Positions 24,726 to 33,697 of a stretch of 39,114 nucleotides of DNA are shown here, one piece after another. The position numbers and the translations under genes are program-made. The DNA comes from Pseudomonas yamanorum (GTDB lineage Bacteria; Pseudomonadota; Gammaproteobacteria; Pseudomonadales; Pseudomonadaceae), in assembly GCF_013386765.1 (NCBI RefSeq), contig NZ_JACARE010000009.1, positions 77,851 through 116,964 of the forward strand, given 5' to 3'. Below the pieces are notes generated by a model. It searched no databases, was not told the DNA's origin, and worked only from the letters and a program-made list of their open reading frames with translations. The first letter of the stretch is position 1, and every line of letters begins with the position of its first letter.

Positions 24726-24737
24726 ATTGGATCCAAT
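24726..24737. promoter_or_regulatory. 12-bp perfect palindrome, candidate GntR operator
   Basis: ATTGGATCCAAT starts 3 bp after the proposed -10 box, over the transcription start. Short A/T-ended palindromes of this kind are typical FadR/FCD-subfamily targets, so autorepression is likely. Confidence 0.5.
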
Positions 24738-24773
24738 TAGCCACATCACCCTGAAAAGGAGGATAGCGTAGTC

Positions 24774-25484
24774 GTGACGCAGAAGCCGAACCCTTTGAGC
24801 AGCATCCAGATCAGCGGGCCTATCCCCGCCCATCTCGCCCGCTCCGTGATTGAAGAAACATTGCGCAACGCCATCCTCGATGGTCGCTTGCCCTGCGGCA
24901 CCGCCATGCGCCAACAGGAGTTGGCCAGCTTGTTCGGGGTCAGCCGGATGCCGGTGCGCGAGGCATTGCGTCAACTGGAAGCCCAGTCGCTGCTGCATGT
25001 GGTGACCCACAAAGGAGCGGTGGTGGCGCCACTGATTGAGGACCATTCGGCGGAAACCTATGCGCTGCGCATACTGCTGGAGTCCGAAGCGCTGCGCTTG
25101 TCGATTCCCTTGCTCACGCCCGAAGACATTGCCCAGGCCGGCGCCTTCATTGATGCGCTGGAACAGGAAAGCGACTACACCGAAATTGGTCGCCTCAACC
25201 GCCTGTTCCACATGGCGCTGTATAGCAAGGCGGGCAACCAGCGGTTGCTCAAGCTGGTTGAGCACGGCTTGAACGAAGAGGAGCGTTTCCTGCGCTTCAA
25301 CCTCGAGGCCATGGGCCTGGGCGAGACGTCCCAGGAAGACCACCGTGAACTGCTCGACCTGGTGGCGAAAAAGAAGGTCGAGGAAAGCATCCTGACCTTG
25401 CGCAACCACCTCACCCGCGGCATGGAGGTGATTACCGGTTATCTCAAGAGCCTTGAAGAGACTGCACAAAACGCTGCACCGTAA
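24774..25484 (+). CDS. GntR-family (FCD) transcriptional regulator
   Basis: This 236-residue protein starts at a GTG at 24774 with a strong AAGGAGGA about 10 nt upstream. The N-terminal winged helix (about 18-82) has MRQQELASLFGVSRMPVREA, the GntR signature. Residues about 95-225 form an FCD all-helical domain with candidate metal ligands Asn142, His146, His190 and His212. It is divergent from the TauD-ABC operon and is its most likely local regulator, as well as regulating itself. Confidence 0.9.
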   Translation: MTQKPNPLSSIQISGPIPAHLARSVIEETLRNAILDGRLPCGTAMRQQELASLFGVSRMPVREALRQLEAQSLLHVVTHKGAVVAPLIEDHSAETYALRILLESEALRLSIPLLTPEDIAQAGAFIDALEQESDYTEIGRLNRLFHMALYSKAGNQRLLKLVEHGLNEEERFLRFNLEAMGLGETSQEDHRELLDLVAKKKVEESILTLRNHLTRGMEVITGYLKSLEETAQNAAP

Positions 25485-25859
25485 ATTCTCCGTGGAACCG
25501 AGACGCCTCCCTCGACCACAAAGCGCTGCGCAGCGACTTTGGCCGATGGAGGTCAGCGCATAACAGTCAAACCATTAATTCGAAAGAACACTTCCTACAC
25601 TTCGCAGAGCAATTCAACTACAGCACTATTTTTACTCGCAAAACTTATAAAACCAAAAACGCCTGAATACTTAATCAGATTATTACCAACACCCCAATTC
25701 TCCCCAATCGACAGCGTGAACCCTGCTCGGGCGTCACTGCGCGTGGCGTTCCTTTAAATAAAGCTTTGGTGTTTTGTCACCGCGTGCTGCTTGCTTGATC
25801 AATAACAGCACGTGGCTGCTTGTTATCAGGGAAGAAATAACGACTTATAGGCATCAATC
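25485..25859. other. Intergenic A+T-rich control region before the mgo operon
   Basis: No gene is supported here. At 25518-25540 a hairpin (CAAAG, CGCTGCGCAGCG, CTTTG) inside CCTCC/GGAGG arms may end the GntR transcript, although no T-run follows. From about 25560 to 25780 the sequence is much more A+T-rich than the surroundings. Near the mgoB end, GCTGCTTG occurs twice (25786-25793 and 25815-25822), and ATAACAGCA/TGCTTGTTAT forms a bulged dyad at 25802-25826. These are candidate activator or operator sites for mgo. Confidence 0.55.
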
Positions 25860-26624
25860 ATGCTCCAGCACTCACACCTGCTTAAACAAAAAAAGCAGAA
25901 GTTACACAGCCATCCATTATTTACACAAATAAACACACTTCCAAAGTTGCGATACTTTATGGAAAACCATGTGTTCGCTGTTTGGGACTTCATGACGCTG
26001 ACCAAACGCCTGCAACATGACCTAACCGGAATGCGCTTGCCGTGGTTGCCGCCACCGGACCCACAAGCGGCACGCCTGATCAATGAGATCGTGTTGGGCG
26101 AAGAATCGGACGACTATCCCGGTCACGGACACGGCAGCCACTTCGAGTTGTATCTGCAAGCCATGGCTGAAGTTGGCGCGAGCACCACGGCCATCGACAG
26201 ATTCATCACCCTGCAACGTGACGGCAGCGATGCGGAAACGGCCCTGCAAAAAATCGATATCCATCCTGCCGTGGCCCGTTTCGTCAGAAGCACGTTGCAG
26301 GTTGCCCTGGACGCACCCACCCACTGCGTCGCGGCCGCCTTTCTCCATGGCCGCGAGAGCGTCATCCCAACGATGTTCAAACGCATCCTGGGAGGGTGCG
26401 AGATGCTTCACCGCCAGGCACCGACCTTCTGCTACTACCTCAAGCGCCACATTGAGCTTGATGCCGACGAGCATGGCCCCGCGGCGGCGCAGTTGCTGCA
26501 ACGCCTCACGCTTGGCGACCCGAGTCGCGAGCAGCAGGCTGACACTGCCGCGCTGAGCGCCGTGGAAAACCGCCTGGCCTTATGGGACGGGCTGCACCTG
26601 CGCCTGCCGGAGGTGAGCGTATGA
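25860..26624 (+). CDS. mgoB: MgoB/PvfA, DUF3050 heme-oxygenase-like protein
   Basis: This 254-residue protein of the DUF3050 family is predicted to have the heme-oxygenase-like fold used by several diiron oxidases. Candidate metal ligands are His37 ([10 protein letters not shown]), His94/Glu96 (GSHFELYL), Glu166 (GRESVIP) and a cluster His197, Glu199, Asp201, His205 ([10 protein letters not shown]). It is the first gene of the four-gene mgoBCAD (pvfABCD) operon, identified by gene order and partner families. In relatives this operon makes diazeniumdiolate or pyrazine-N-oxide signals that control virulence factors such as mangotoxin. Its precise reaction is not visible from sequence. It overlaps mgoC by ATGA. 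Confidence 0.85.
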   Translation: MLQHSHLLKQKKQKLHSHPLFTQINTLPKLRYFMENHVFAVWDFMTLTKRLQHDLTGMRLPWLPPPDPQAARLINEIVLGEESDDYPGHGHGSHFELYLQAMAEVGASTTAIDRFITLQRDGSDAETALQKIDIHPAVARFVRSTLQVALDAPTHCVAAAFLHGRESVIPTMFKRILGGCEMLHRQAPTFCYYLKRHIELDADEHGPAAAQLLQRLTLGDPSREQQADTAALSAVENRLALWDGLHLRLPEVSV

Positions 26625-27568
26625 ACCCGGCCGATTACCGCTCATTCGCCGAAGACTGGGAGCGCCGTGCGACCATCCGCACCCGCCCGCGCCGATTGCT
26701 GGAAAACGATCAGAAACTGATCTTTCCCTTGAGCCGTCAACCCTTGGTATTGAGCGCGACCTTTGTCGAGCAATGCCCGCAGTGCCGCGACTTTGTCTTG
26801 TTGCAGACGTTCTACAAGTTCATCAACGATGTGGTGATCTTTGAAACCGAAATCGTCGACAAGACCGCACGCAGCATTGCCAAGAATCGATTTTCGGTGC
26901 CCTTCCCGCTCGCCTGTCGCTACGACGCCATGACCGTCGTGGTGGATGAGGATTACCACGCCCTCGTCGCCCTCGACTTCATGCAACAGGCCGTCGAGAT
27001 GACCGGCACTGCGCCTCTTGAACTGCCCGGGGAAATCGAGCTGAGCCGCGCCTTGCCTGCCGCGCTGGCGCTGGCTCCCGAACACCTGCGCGATGCCATG
27101 GAGCTGATCGCCGTGGCCATCGCCGAAAACACCGTGACCCATGACGTGGCGGCGTTCTCCAGGGACGACAGCGTCAAGCAATCCATCCGTGGATTGATGG
27201 CCGACCACTTGTTTGACGAGGGGCGTCATGGCCTGTTCTGGACGCGCCTGGTGCGAATCTATTGGCAGTCTGCAAACGCCGAAGACCGTGACTGCATCGC
27301 CCGGATCCTGCCGGTATTCCTTCAGCATTACCTGACCCACGACCTGCAAAAAAATTTCGACCTGCAGTTGATCGAGCACCTGGATATCAGCGCCGGCACG
27401 CGTGCTGCCTTGCGCGCTGAAGTGCTGGCGATGGACTTTCCCATTACCCGCCAGCATCCGCTGCTCGGCAATATCATGGGGTTCCTGAACCACAGCGGCC
27501 TGCTGCAAACGCCGAGTGTGGTCCAGGCGCTGGACGCCTTTCTTCCGGCAATAGGAGCCCACCCATGA
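26621..27568 (+). CDS. mgoC: MgoC/PvfB, AurF-type diiron N-oxygenase
   Basis: The product is 315 residues from the ATG at 26621, overlapping the mgoB stop, with GGAGG 7 nt upstream. The full AurF diiron ligand set is present: Glu75, Glu110 and His113 (DEDYH), Glu169 (AIAEN), His196, Glu200 and His203 (HLFDEGRH). The spacings match AurF (E101, E136, H139, E196, H223, E227, H230) to within one residue. AurF-type enzymes oxidise amines to hydroxylamine, nitroso or nitro groups; in the Mgo/Pvf pathway the enzyme is expected to act on an amino-acid-derived nitrogen. It is coupled by ATGA to the NRPS gene. Confidence 0.92.
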   Translation: MNPADYRSFAEDWERRATIRTRPRRLLENDQKLIFPLSRQPLVLSATFVEQCPQCRDFVLLQTFYKFINDVVIFETEIVDKTARSIAKNRFSVPFPLACRYDAMTVVVDEDYHALVALDFMQQAVEMTGTAPLELPGEIELSRALPAALALAPEHLRDAMELIAVAIAENTVTHDVAAFSRDDSVKQSIRGLMADHLFDEGRHGLFWTRLVRIYWQSANAEDRDCIARILPVFLQHYLTHDLQKNFDLQLIEHLDISAGTRAALRAEVLAMDFPITRQHPLLGNIMGFLNHSGLLQTPSVVQALDAFLPAIGAHP

Positions 27569-30500
27569 GGCGTTTGAAGATTGGGCTGGCAGGCTGCAGC
27601 GCGGCGTTGAAAGAAGTCGGGCTGACACTGGAGCAATACGGTCACGAGTCAGTGCAGGCAGGCGAGGAAAAGGGCGTGGACCTGCTGATTGATGACGGTA
27701 GCGAGTCGATCCCGCCGGGCTTGGCCTACACGGCCTTGATGAGCCTGCGCCTGGGGCTCGGAGCACCGACCGACAGCGGTCTGCCGACACTGCAACTCAG
27801 ATGCTACGCCAGCCCACATCGACTGCTGGCGACCCTGGACATCGCCGGAGAACCCAGCGGCAACGGCCAACGGCTGCGGCAGCAGGCGATAAGCCGCTTG
27901 GTGGAATGGGTAGCCCAGCACGTCAGCGGCTTATCGCGGGACGCGGGCTATTTTTCGCAAGCCGCAGTCGCCTGCGATGCTCCCGAACACGGCCTGCAAG
28001 CCCTCGAATCGTTGGCCTACCTGCATCGCTTCAACCAGACCGCCGACCTGGCACTGCTGGAGCAAGCCCGGGTGCCCTTGATCGAACGGCTGGAGCGCAG
28101 CCTTGAAACCTTCGCCGAACGACCGGCGCTGAACATCGCTGGCAGCGTGCTGAGTTATCGCCAGTTGCAGCGCAAGAGCCTGGCTATCCAGCAGCATCTG
28201 TGGCCGTTGCTTGGGGCCAGCGATACACCGCAGGTGATCGGCGTCTGCCTGGGCAAATCCCTTGAACTGTACGCCAGCATTCTCGCCGTACTGGGCTGCG
28301 GCGCGGTGTACCTGCCACTGGAGCCGGGCCATCCGCTGCAACGCCAGCAGGCCATGCTGGAAAACGCCGGCGTCTCGGTGCTACTGGATGACGGCCGGCA
28401 TCCACTGCGGGAGTTTTTTTCGGCGCTGGATGTCAGCGCCCTCGACACTCACGCCAACCCGCCGCCACTGCGCCAGCGCTCAGCGATGGACGCGCCCTGC
28501 ATGGTGCTCCACACCTCGGGCACCAGCGGCCAGCCCAAAGGCGTGCTGCTCAGCCAGCACAACCTGGCCCACTTCACCGCCTGGTTCGGCGACCATGTGC
28601 AACTGAGTGAACACAGCCGGGTCTTGCAGTTCTCGCCGTTGAGCTTCGACTCTTCGCTGATTGATATTTTCGCGCCCCTGATAGCGGGCGCCGAGCTGAT
28701 CGTGCCCGGTGAAGACCCGCGCCGCGACCCGCAACAACTGGTGGACTTCATCCGGCAACAGCGCGTCACCCATGCCTTCCTGCCGCCGGCGCTGCTGAGC
28801 ATCCTCCCGCTGGATCAACCCTTGGGCCTGGCGCACCTGATGACCGGAGGCGATGTATGCGAGCCCTATGTCATCGAGCGGCTGGCGAGACAGTGTTCCT
28901 TGCACAACTTCTATGGGCCGACGGAAGCCACCGTGCTGGTGTCATGCCGCACGCTGCAGCGAGGCGACAGCAATCGCAATGTGGGCACGCCCATCGCCAA
29001 CAGCCGGGTGCTGATCCTCGACGAGCAACGGCAACCGGTGGATGAACAAGTGACAGGCGAGCTGTACATCGTCGGCCCCGGTGTCGGGCTGGGTTACCTC
29101 AACCAGCCACAGCAGACCGCCGAGCATTTCGTACACATGAAGTTGCCGGACGGCCAGACCTTGCGGGCCTACCGCAGCGGCGATCTGGCGAAGTGGACAG
29201 AGGACGGCATCGAGCTGGGCGGGCGCCGGGATCAGCAGGTGAAAATCCGTGGCTTTCGGGTCGAGCCCCAAGAGATCGAACACTGCCTGCGCGCCAGCCT
29301 GCTGTTTCGCCAGGTGGCGGTGGTGATCGACCCTGATCAGCGGATCCTGGCCTTTGTCGCGCAGCCTGAGGCCCAAGGCGCCCTGGCTGTGCTCCAGCAA
29401 CATGCGCGGCAGGCGCTGCCGGATTATCTGCAGCCAACCCTGTGCACGGAGCTTGCGAGCATGCCGTGCACGCCCAACGGCAAGGTCGACCGCCAGGCCT
29501 TGCTGGCGCTGCCGACTCAACCGCTGCCAGCCACCAACCGCTGTCCGCCGCAAACGCCGGTGCAAGCACAGTTGCTGAACCTGTGGAGCGAGTTGCTGGG
29601 CGTGCCGGTCGCGCAGTTGTCGACGGAGGACAGCTTCTTCAATCTCGGCGGTCATTCCATCCTGTTGTCGACGATGTTGCTGCGTATCCGCGAGCAGTTC
29701 GGGCGCAGCCTTTCCCTCAACCGTTTTTTTGAAACGCCCACCGTCCGTACCCTGGCTGCGCTGATGGGTGACGGCGCGGCCCCTGAAGCACCGGCCGGCC
29801 AGGCGATACGGGATACTCTGCGTGAACTGGACAGGCCGATATTGCCGGCGGACCAGGCAGGTGAACGCCGCAAGGTCATCGTGACCGGCGCCAACAGTTT
29901 TCTCGGCGTCCATATCGTCGAGGCGTTACTGGCCGAGGACGCACTTGAAGTGGCGTGCCTGGTGCGCGAACGCCCCGGACATTCGGCCACGGTGAGGTTC
30001 GCCGAGGCGCTGCGTGAGTACCGCCTGGAACACCTGGACCTGAGCCGGGTACGGGTGTATGCCGCCGACATCAGTCAGCCGCGCCTTGGCTTGACCAGCG
30101 AGGTGTATGAGTACCTCGCCGGGGAGTTCGGCGTTCTGGTGCACAACGCCGCCCACGTCAATCATGTGATGGATTACGCCACCCTGGCCAAGGACAACGT
30201 CGAGCCGGTGCTGGAATGCCTGCGCCTGTGTGAAACCCGGCGCAAGAAGGTCTTCAATTTTATCTCCACACTGTCGGCGGCCAGCAGCATCGATGCCCAA
30301 GGCCAGGTCCTCGAAACGCTCGCCGCGACCACGCCACCGCTCTACCTCCAGAACGGCTACAACCTGTCCAAGTGGGTCGCCGAACGCCTGCTGGGACGCG
30401 CCGCCGAGGAAGGTGCCTGGGTCACTATCCATCGCCCCGGGAACATCAGTTTCAACAGCCGCAACGGTGCTTGCGAGCCACAGAAAAATCGCCTGATGTT

Positions 30501-30945
30501 GATGCTCAAGGGCTCGCTGCAACTGGGCCTGGTGCCCAACCTGGGGACGAACTTTGACCTGATGCCCGTGGACTTTCTCGCGCGGTTTATTGCCTTCCAC
30601 TGTGGCCGTCACTGTGCCGGAGGAAACGTGTTCAATCTGCACAATCCGCAGCCCTTGAGCTGGGAATCCTACGTCGATGCCTTTCGCCAGGCAGGCCATG
30701 TTTTCGAGCTGGTGAGCGTCGCCCACTGGCAACGTCACCTGCACACGGTGGATAGCCACAACGCGCTGTTCGGTGTGCTGGGGTTCTATCTCAATGGCGT
30801 GGACGGGGACATCGGCGATACGTCGATGATCCGTCATGACAACGCACGGCGCGGTGTCGAGCAGATGGGCGCGCACTACCCGGAAAAAAACCTGGCGCTG
30901 CTACGCAAGGGCTGCGCGTACCTCAAGAGCATCGGCTTCCTATGA
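27565..30945 (+). CDS. mgoA: MgoA/PvfC, NRPS with A-T-reductase domains
   Basis: This 1126-residue single-module enzyme has an N-terminal region of about 170 residues that I cannot assign and no full condensation domain. The adenylation domain follows (about 175-645): core A3 LHTSGTSGQPKG (315-326), A5 NFYGPTE (448-454), A7 YRSGDL (536-541) and A10 PNGKVDR (637-643). A carrier domain has GGHS with the phosphopantetheine Ser698. The terminal reductase has TGANSFLG (774-781) and Tyr932-x3-Lys936, so the product leaves as an aldehyde or alcohol. The specificity positions read D-S-I-F-M-G-F-V-L-(K), hydrophobic but not a standard valine or leucine code; the alignment was done by eye. Known MgoA/PvfC enzymes use aliphatic amino acids. 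Confidence 0.93.
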   Translation: MRRLKIGLAGCSAALKEVGLTLEQYGHESVQAGEEKGVDLLIDDGSESIPPGLAYTALMSLRLGLGAPTDSGLPTLQLRCYASPHRLLATLDIAGEPSGNGQRLRQQAISRLVEWVAQHVSGLSRDAGYFSQAAVACDAPEHGLQALESLAYLHRFNQTADLALLEQARVPLIERLERSLETFAERPALNIAGSVLSYRQLQRKSLAIQQHLWPLLGASDTPQVIGVCLGKSLELYASILAVLGCGAVYLPLEPGHPLQRQQAMLENAGVSVLLDDGRHPLREFFSALDVSALDTHANPPPLRQRSAMDAPCMVLHTSGTSGQPKGVLLSQHNLAHFTAWFGDHVQLSEHSRVLQFSPLSFDSSLIDIFAPLIAGAELIVPGEDPRRDPQQLVDFIRQQRVTHAFLPPALLSILPLDQPLGLAHLMTGGDVCEPYVIERLARQCSLHNFYGPTEATVLVSCRTLQRGDSNRNVGTPIANSRVLILDEQRQPVDEQVTGELYIVGPGVGLGYLNQPQQTAEHFVHMKLPDGQTLRAYRSGDLAKWTEDGIELGGRRDQQVKIRGFRVEPQEIEHCLRASLLFRQVAVVIDPDQRILAFVAQPEAQGALAVLQQHARQALPDYLQPTLCTELASMPCTPNGKVDRQALLALPTQPLPATNRCPPQTPVQAQLLNLWSELLGVPVAQLSTEDSFFNLGGHSILLSTMLLRIREQFGRSLSLNRFFETPTVRTLAALMGDGAAPEAPAGQAIRDTLRELDRPILPADQAGERRKVIVTGANSFLGVHIVEALLAEDALEVACLVRERPGHSATVRFAEALREYRLEHLDLSRVRVYAADISQPRLGLTSEVYEYLAGEFGVLVHNAAHVNHVMDYATLAKDNVEPVLECLRLCETRRKKVFNFISTLSAASSIDAQGQVLETLAATTPPLYLQNGYNLSKWVAERLLGRAAEEGAWVTIHRPGNISFNSRNGACEPQKNRLMLMLKGSLQLGLVPNLGTNFDLMPVDFLARFIAFHCGRHCAGGNVFNLHNPQPLSWESYVDAFRQAGHVFELVSVAHWQRHLHTVDSHNALFGVLGFYLNGVDGDIGDTSMIRHDNARRGVEQMGAHYPEKNLALLRKGCAYLKSIGFL

Positions 30946-30971
30946 TCGGGCGCCTAACAAAGGAAAACCGC

Positions 30972-31421
30972 ATGAAACCCGATACGTTGATTCGCAACCC
31001 CTGCGCCAGGCCGGTGGTGTCTTCAGTGGTAATTGCCGGCGATGCCGCCCGCGTGTGGACGGTGGTGGGCAACTTTGCAGGGTTTGACAGATTCATCCCC
31101 GCGCTGTCGCACATCGAGATGACCGGCGCGGGCGCAGGGTCGCTGCGCAAGAAGTTCTTCCACGATGGAAACCTGGTGGTGGAGCAACTCAACAGCCGCG
31201 ACGAACAGGCCATGCAGATGACCTGGACGACGATTTACAACACCCTCGGCGTGGCCCGGCTATGGGCGGGAATAGGTGTGGAGGCTGTGGGGGAACGCAG
31301 TTCGAGGGTGACCTGGACGATCATCGCCGAGCCGGTTGAACACGGTGTGGAAGGGTTTGATGCCTTTGTGCAGGCATTCGCAGACGGTGCGCTGGAGAAT
31401 GTACGGCAGATGTTTGGCTGA
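30972..31421 (+). CDS. mgoD: MgoD/PvfD, SRPBCC (polyketide cyclase/START-like) protein
   Basis: The product is 149 residues from the ATG at 30972 (MKPDTLIRNP), which has AAGGA 8 nt upstream. An ATG at 30942 overlaps the mgoA stop and is the alternative. The sequence has the SRPBCC pattern: VVIAGDAARVWTVVGNFAGF near the start, a beta-rich middle and a C-terminal helix ending in ALENVRQMFG. These helix-grip folds bind a hydrophobic small molecule. It completes the mgoBCAD gene order and may help a late or spontaneous step in the pathway; its role is not clear. Confidence 0.87.
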   Translation: MKPDTLIRNPCARPVVSSVVIAGDAARVWTVVGNFAGFDRFIPALSHIEMTGAGAGSLRKKFFHDGNLVVEQLNSRDEQAMQMTWTTIYNTLGVARLWAGIGVEAVGERSSRVTWTIIAEPVEHGVEGFDAFVQAFADGALENVRQMFG

Positions 31422-31428
31422 ACTTACC

Positions 31429-31527
31429 GTAGGAGCGGGCTTGCTCGCGAAAAACGAGAAGGCAGCACGGGCTATCTGATAGCGCTGCGTTATCGTTGAC
31501 GCTCTTCGCGAGCAAGCTCGCTCCTAC
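31429..31527. repeat. Inverted REP pair (REPIN), third type
   Basis: GTAGGAGCGGGCTTGCTCGC at 31429 and its inverse GCGAGCAAGCTCGCTCCTAC ending at 31527 lie between the convergent mgoD and chemoreceptor genes. The REP core differs from those at 19599 and 20681. It may act as a two-way terminator. Confidence 0.9.
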
Positions 31528-31537
31528 AGGTTCATCC

Positions 31538-33418
31538 TCAGATTTTGAAGCTGTCGACCAACTGCTTCAACCGGTTGGCCTGTTGAGACAACGCGTCGCA
31601 ATCCTTCAGGGTTTCGTTGAGGTTGGCCACGCCCTGCTGGTTCAACAGGTTGATCTGGTTGATGTCGACGTTGAGGGTTTCCACCACGGCGGTCTGCTCC
31701 TCGGTGGCGGCCGCTACCGATTGGTTCATCCCGTCGATTTCGACGATCCGCTGCGTCACGCTGACCAGGCGCTCACCGGCCTGGTTGGCAACCTCGACGC
31801 TTTCTTCGCTGGAGGTCTGGCTGGCGTTCATCGTGGTCACGGCTTCACGCGAGCCAATCTGCAGCGAGGTGATCATTTTGTGGATCTCTTCCGCCGACTC
31901 CTGGGTGCGGTGTGCCAGGTTGCGCACTTCATCCGCCACTACGGCAAATCCGCGTCCGGCTTCACCCGCCCGTGCGGCTTCAATCGCGGCGTTGAGGGCC
32001 AGCAGGTTGGTTTGCTGGGAGATGCCTTTGATCACATCCAGGATGTGCCCGATGTTGTCGGTACTGGCGTTCAGGGTTTCAATCTGAGTGCAGGACAGGC
32101 TGATTTTCTGCGACAGTTCCGACATCGCCAGGATGGTTTTCTCCACCACTTTGCGGCCGTCATCGGCCTGCTCGCTGGCACCGCTGGCGTGCTGCGAAGC
32201 ATCGGCGGCGTTGCGCGCGATTTCCTGGGTGGCGGCCCCCAGTTCGTTGATCGCCGCGGCCACGCTGTTGGTGCGGGCGCTTTGTTCGTCGGAACCGATG
32301 ATCGATGCGTTGGACGAGGCCATTACCCGCTGGGACAGGTCGTGCACCTGGCGGGTGGCCGAGGACACTTCGGAAATTGACGCATGAATACGCTCGACGA
32401 ACTGGTTGAAAGCGCTGCCCAAGTCGCCGAACTCATCTTTGCTTTCCACCGTCAGGCGGCGGGTCAAATCACCCTCGCCCTGGGCGATGTCCTGCATGGC
32501 GCGGCCCATGGTGGTCAGGGGACGCATCAGGACCTGGATCAGCAGGCTCAGGAACACTGCAATGGCGGCGACCGCGATGAACATGGCGATCAATGCCGAG
32601 GTGCGGAACTTGCCCAATGGTGCGTAGGCTTTGTCTTTGTCGATCGACAGGCCGATGTACCAGTCTGCATTCGGCAATCCGCTGATCGGGGTGAAGGACA
32701 GGATCCGGTCCTGCCCATTGAGCACCACTTCCTGATTGACCTTCTCGATGCGCACGTTGCTGCCAGGGTAGATGTCCTTGAGGTTTTTCATCACCTGGTC
32801 CTGATCCGGGCTGACGATCACCTGGCCGTCACCGCTGACCAGAAACGCATGGCCGATACCGCCAAAATCCACCGAGTTGATGATCTTCACCAGGGTTTGA
32901 AGGCTCAGGTCACCACCGACCACGCCGAGCAATTCGCCATTCTTTTTCACCGGCATCGCGATGGTCACGATCAGCCCACCGACTGCGGCCATGTAGGGCG
33001 GCGTGAGCATGGTCTTGTCGGCTGCGACGGCTTGCTTGTACCAGGGACGCTGACGCGGGTCATAGCCATCAGGCATTTTGGCGTCGGGCCGTTGGGTGAA
33101 CACGCCGTTGGTTGAACCGACGTAGGTGAACTGGAAGTTGGAGGTAAATGCCGACTGGTCGACCAACCCCGCAAGATCGGCAGCGCTGCCTTGATGGGCG
33201 ACGTTTTGCGCCAGGCTTTCCAGCACCAGCACACGGCCACTGAGCCAGTTCTGCACACTGCTGGCGGTCAGTTCACCGGATTGCTGAATCGACGACTCCA
33301 GGTTTTGCCTGATGGTGTTGCGCTGCAGGTAGTCGTTGTAGAACGTGAATAACGCGAAGGCCAGAACCACAACGCCTGACGCGGCCAACAGAATTTTATG
33401 ACTGAACTTGAGATTCAT
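31538..33418 (-). CDS. Methyl-accepting chemotaxis protein with dCache amino-acid-type sensor
   Basis: The product is 626 residues from the ATG at 33418 ([15 protein letters not shown]); the frame continues upstream but this start begins the first membrane helix (about 8-28). The periplasmic dCache domain (about 35-270) contains YDPRQRPWY (119-127), Tyr142 and Asp170 in GVVGGDLSL, the spacing of the amine/amino-acid-recognising Cache motif seen in PctA-type receptors. A second membrane helix (about 276-298), a HAMP domain and a signalling hairpin with [20 protein letters not shown] follow. It passes ligand state to CheA/CheW. A possible FliA promoter precedes it. The ligand is probably an amino acid, by motif only. 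Confidence 0.93.
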   Translation of the reverse strand: MNLKFSHKILLAASGVVVLAFALFTFYNDYLQRNTIRQNLESSIQQSGELTASSVQNWLSGRVLVLESLAQNVAHQGSAADLAGLVDQSAFTSNFQFTYVGSTNGVFTQRPDAKMPDGYDPRQRPWYKQAVAADKTMLTPPYMAAVGGLIVTIAMPVKKNGELLGVVGGDLSLQTLVKIINSVDFGGIGHAFLVSGDGQVIVSPDQDQVMKNLKDIYPGSNVRIEKVNQEVVLNGQDRILSFTPISGLPNADWYIGLSIDKDKAYAPLGKFRTSALIAMFIAVAAIAVFLSLLIQVLMRPLTTMGRAMQDIAQGEGDLTRRLTVESKDEFGDLGSAFNQFVERIHASISEVSSATRQVHDLSQRVMASSNASIIGSDEQSARTNSVAAAINELGAATQEIARNAADASQHASGASEQADDGRKVVEKTILAMSELSQKISLSCTQIETLNASTDNIGHILDVIKGISQQTNLLALNAAIEAARAGEAGRGFAVVADEVRNLAHRTQESAEEIHKMITSLQIGSREAVTTMNASQTSSEESVEVANQAGERLVSVTQRIVEIDGMNQSVAAATEEQTAVVETLNVDINQINLLNQQGVANLNETLKDCDALSQQANRLKQLVDSFKI

Positions 33419-33479
33419 TTCATTGACTTCTTTTTGCCAAAAGGGGGTGAGCGTGCCGGATGCAACATTCCATGTAACG

Positions 33480-33506
33480 GTATAGGCAGACTCTGCGACT
33501 GCTCTA
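33480..33506 (-). promoter_or_regulatory. Possible sigma-28 (FliA) promoter for the chemoreceptor
   Basis: On the minus strand TAGAGCAG (33499-33506), an 11-bp spacer and GCCTATAC (33480-33487) match TAAAGTTT-N11-GCCGATAA at 4/8 and 6/8. The spacing is exact and the leader would be about 55 nt. Confidence 0.35.
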
Positions 33507-33656
33507 TTTCGGTGCACGCATGGCTCGTCAGGCTTTCGGCCACTCCAGGATAAATCTTAGGAATTTGTGAGAAGCATCCGCTTTTAACGTCAGAAGCCGA
33601 CCGGCGGTAGCCATGTAACGCCAGGAGTTGCAAAATTTTTCCACCTTGTCGACAAT

Positions 33657-33675
33657 GCGACTAATTATCATTTGT
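33657..33675. promoter_or_regulatory. Fur box upstream of the ECF sigma gene
   Basis: The 19-bp window GCGACTAATTATCATTTGT matches the classic Fur consensus at 11 of 19 positions, including the ATCATT half. It ends 22 bp before the sigma start codon and fits iron-repressed expression of the locus. Confidence 0.6.
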
Positions 33676-33697
33676 GACGCTTTGCCAGGCCGTGTGA

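Noticed and set aside
25539..25757. 72-codon plus-strand frame in the region before mgoB
   Set aside because: No ribosome site, no recognisable sequence and a composition typical of non-coding A+T-rich DNA.
26642..27790. Minus-strand open frame of 382 codons across mgoC
   Set aside because: The plus strand encodes a complete AurF-type active site; the minus frame has no motif and spans the mgoC-mgoA junction.
31429..31527. CRISPR-like repeat
   Set aside because: Only two inverted copies with one spacer; the sequences are REP elements.
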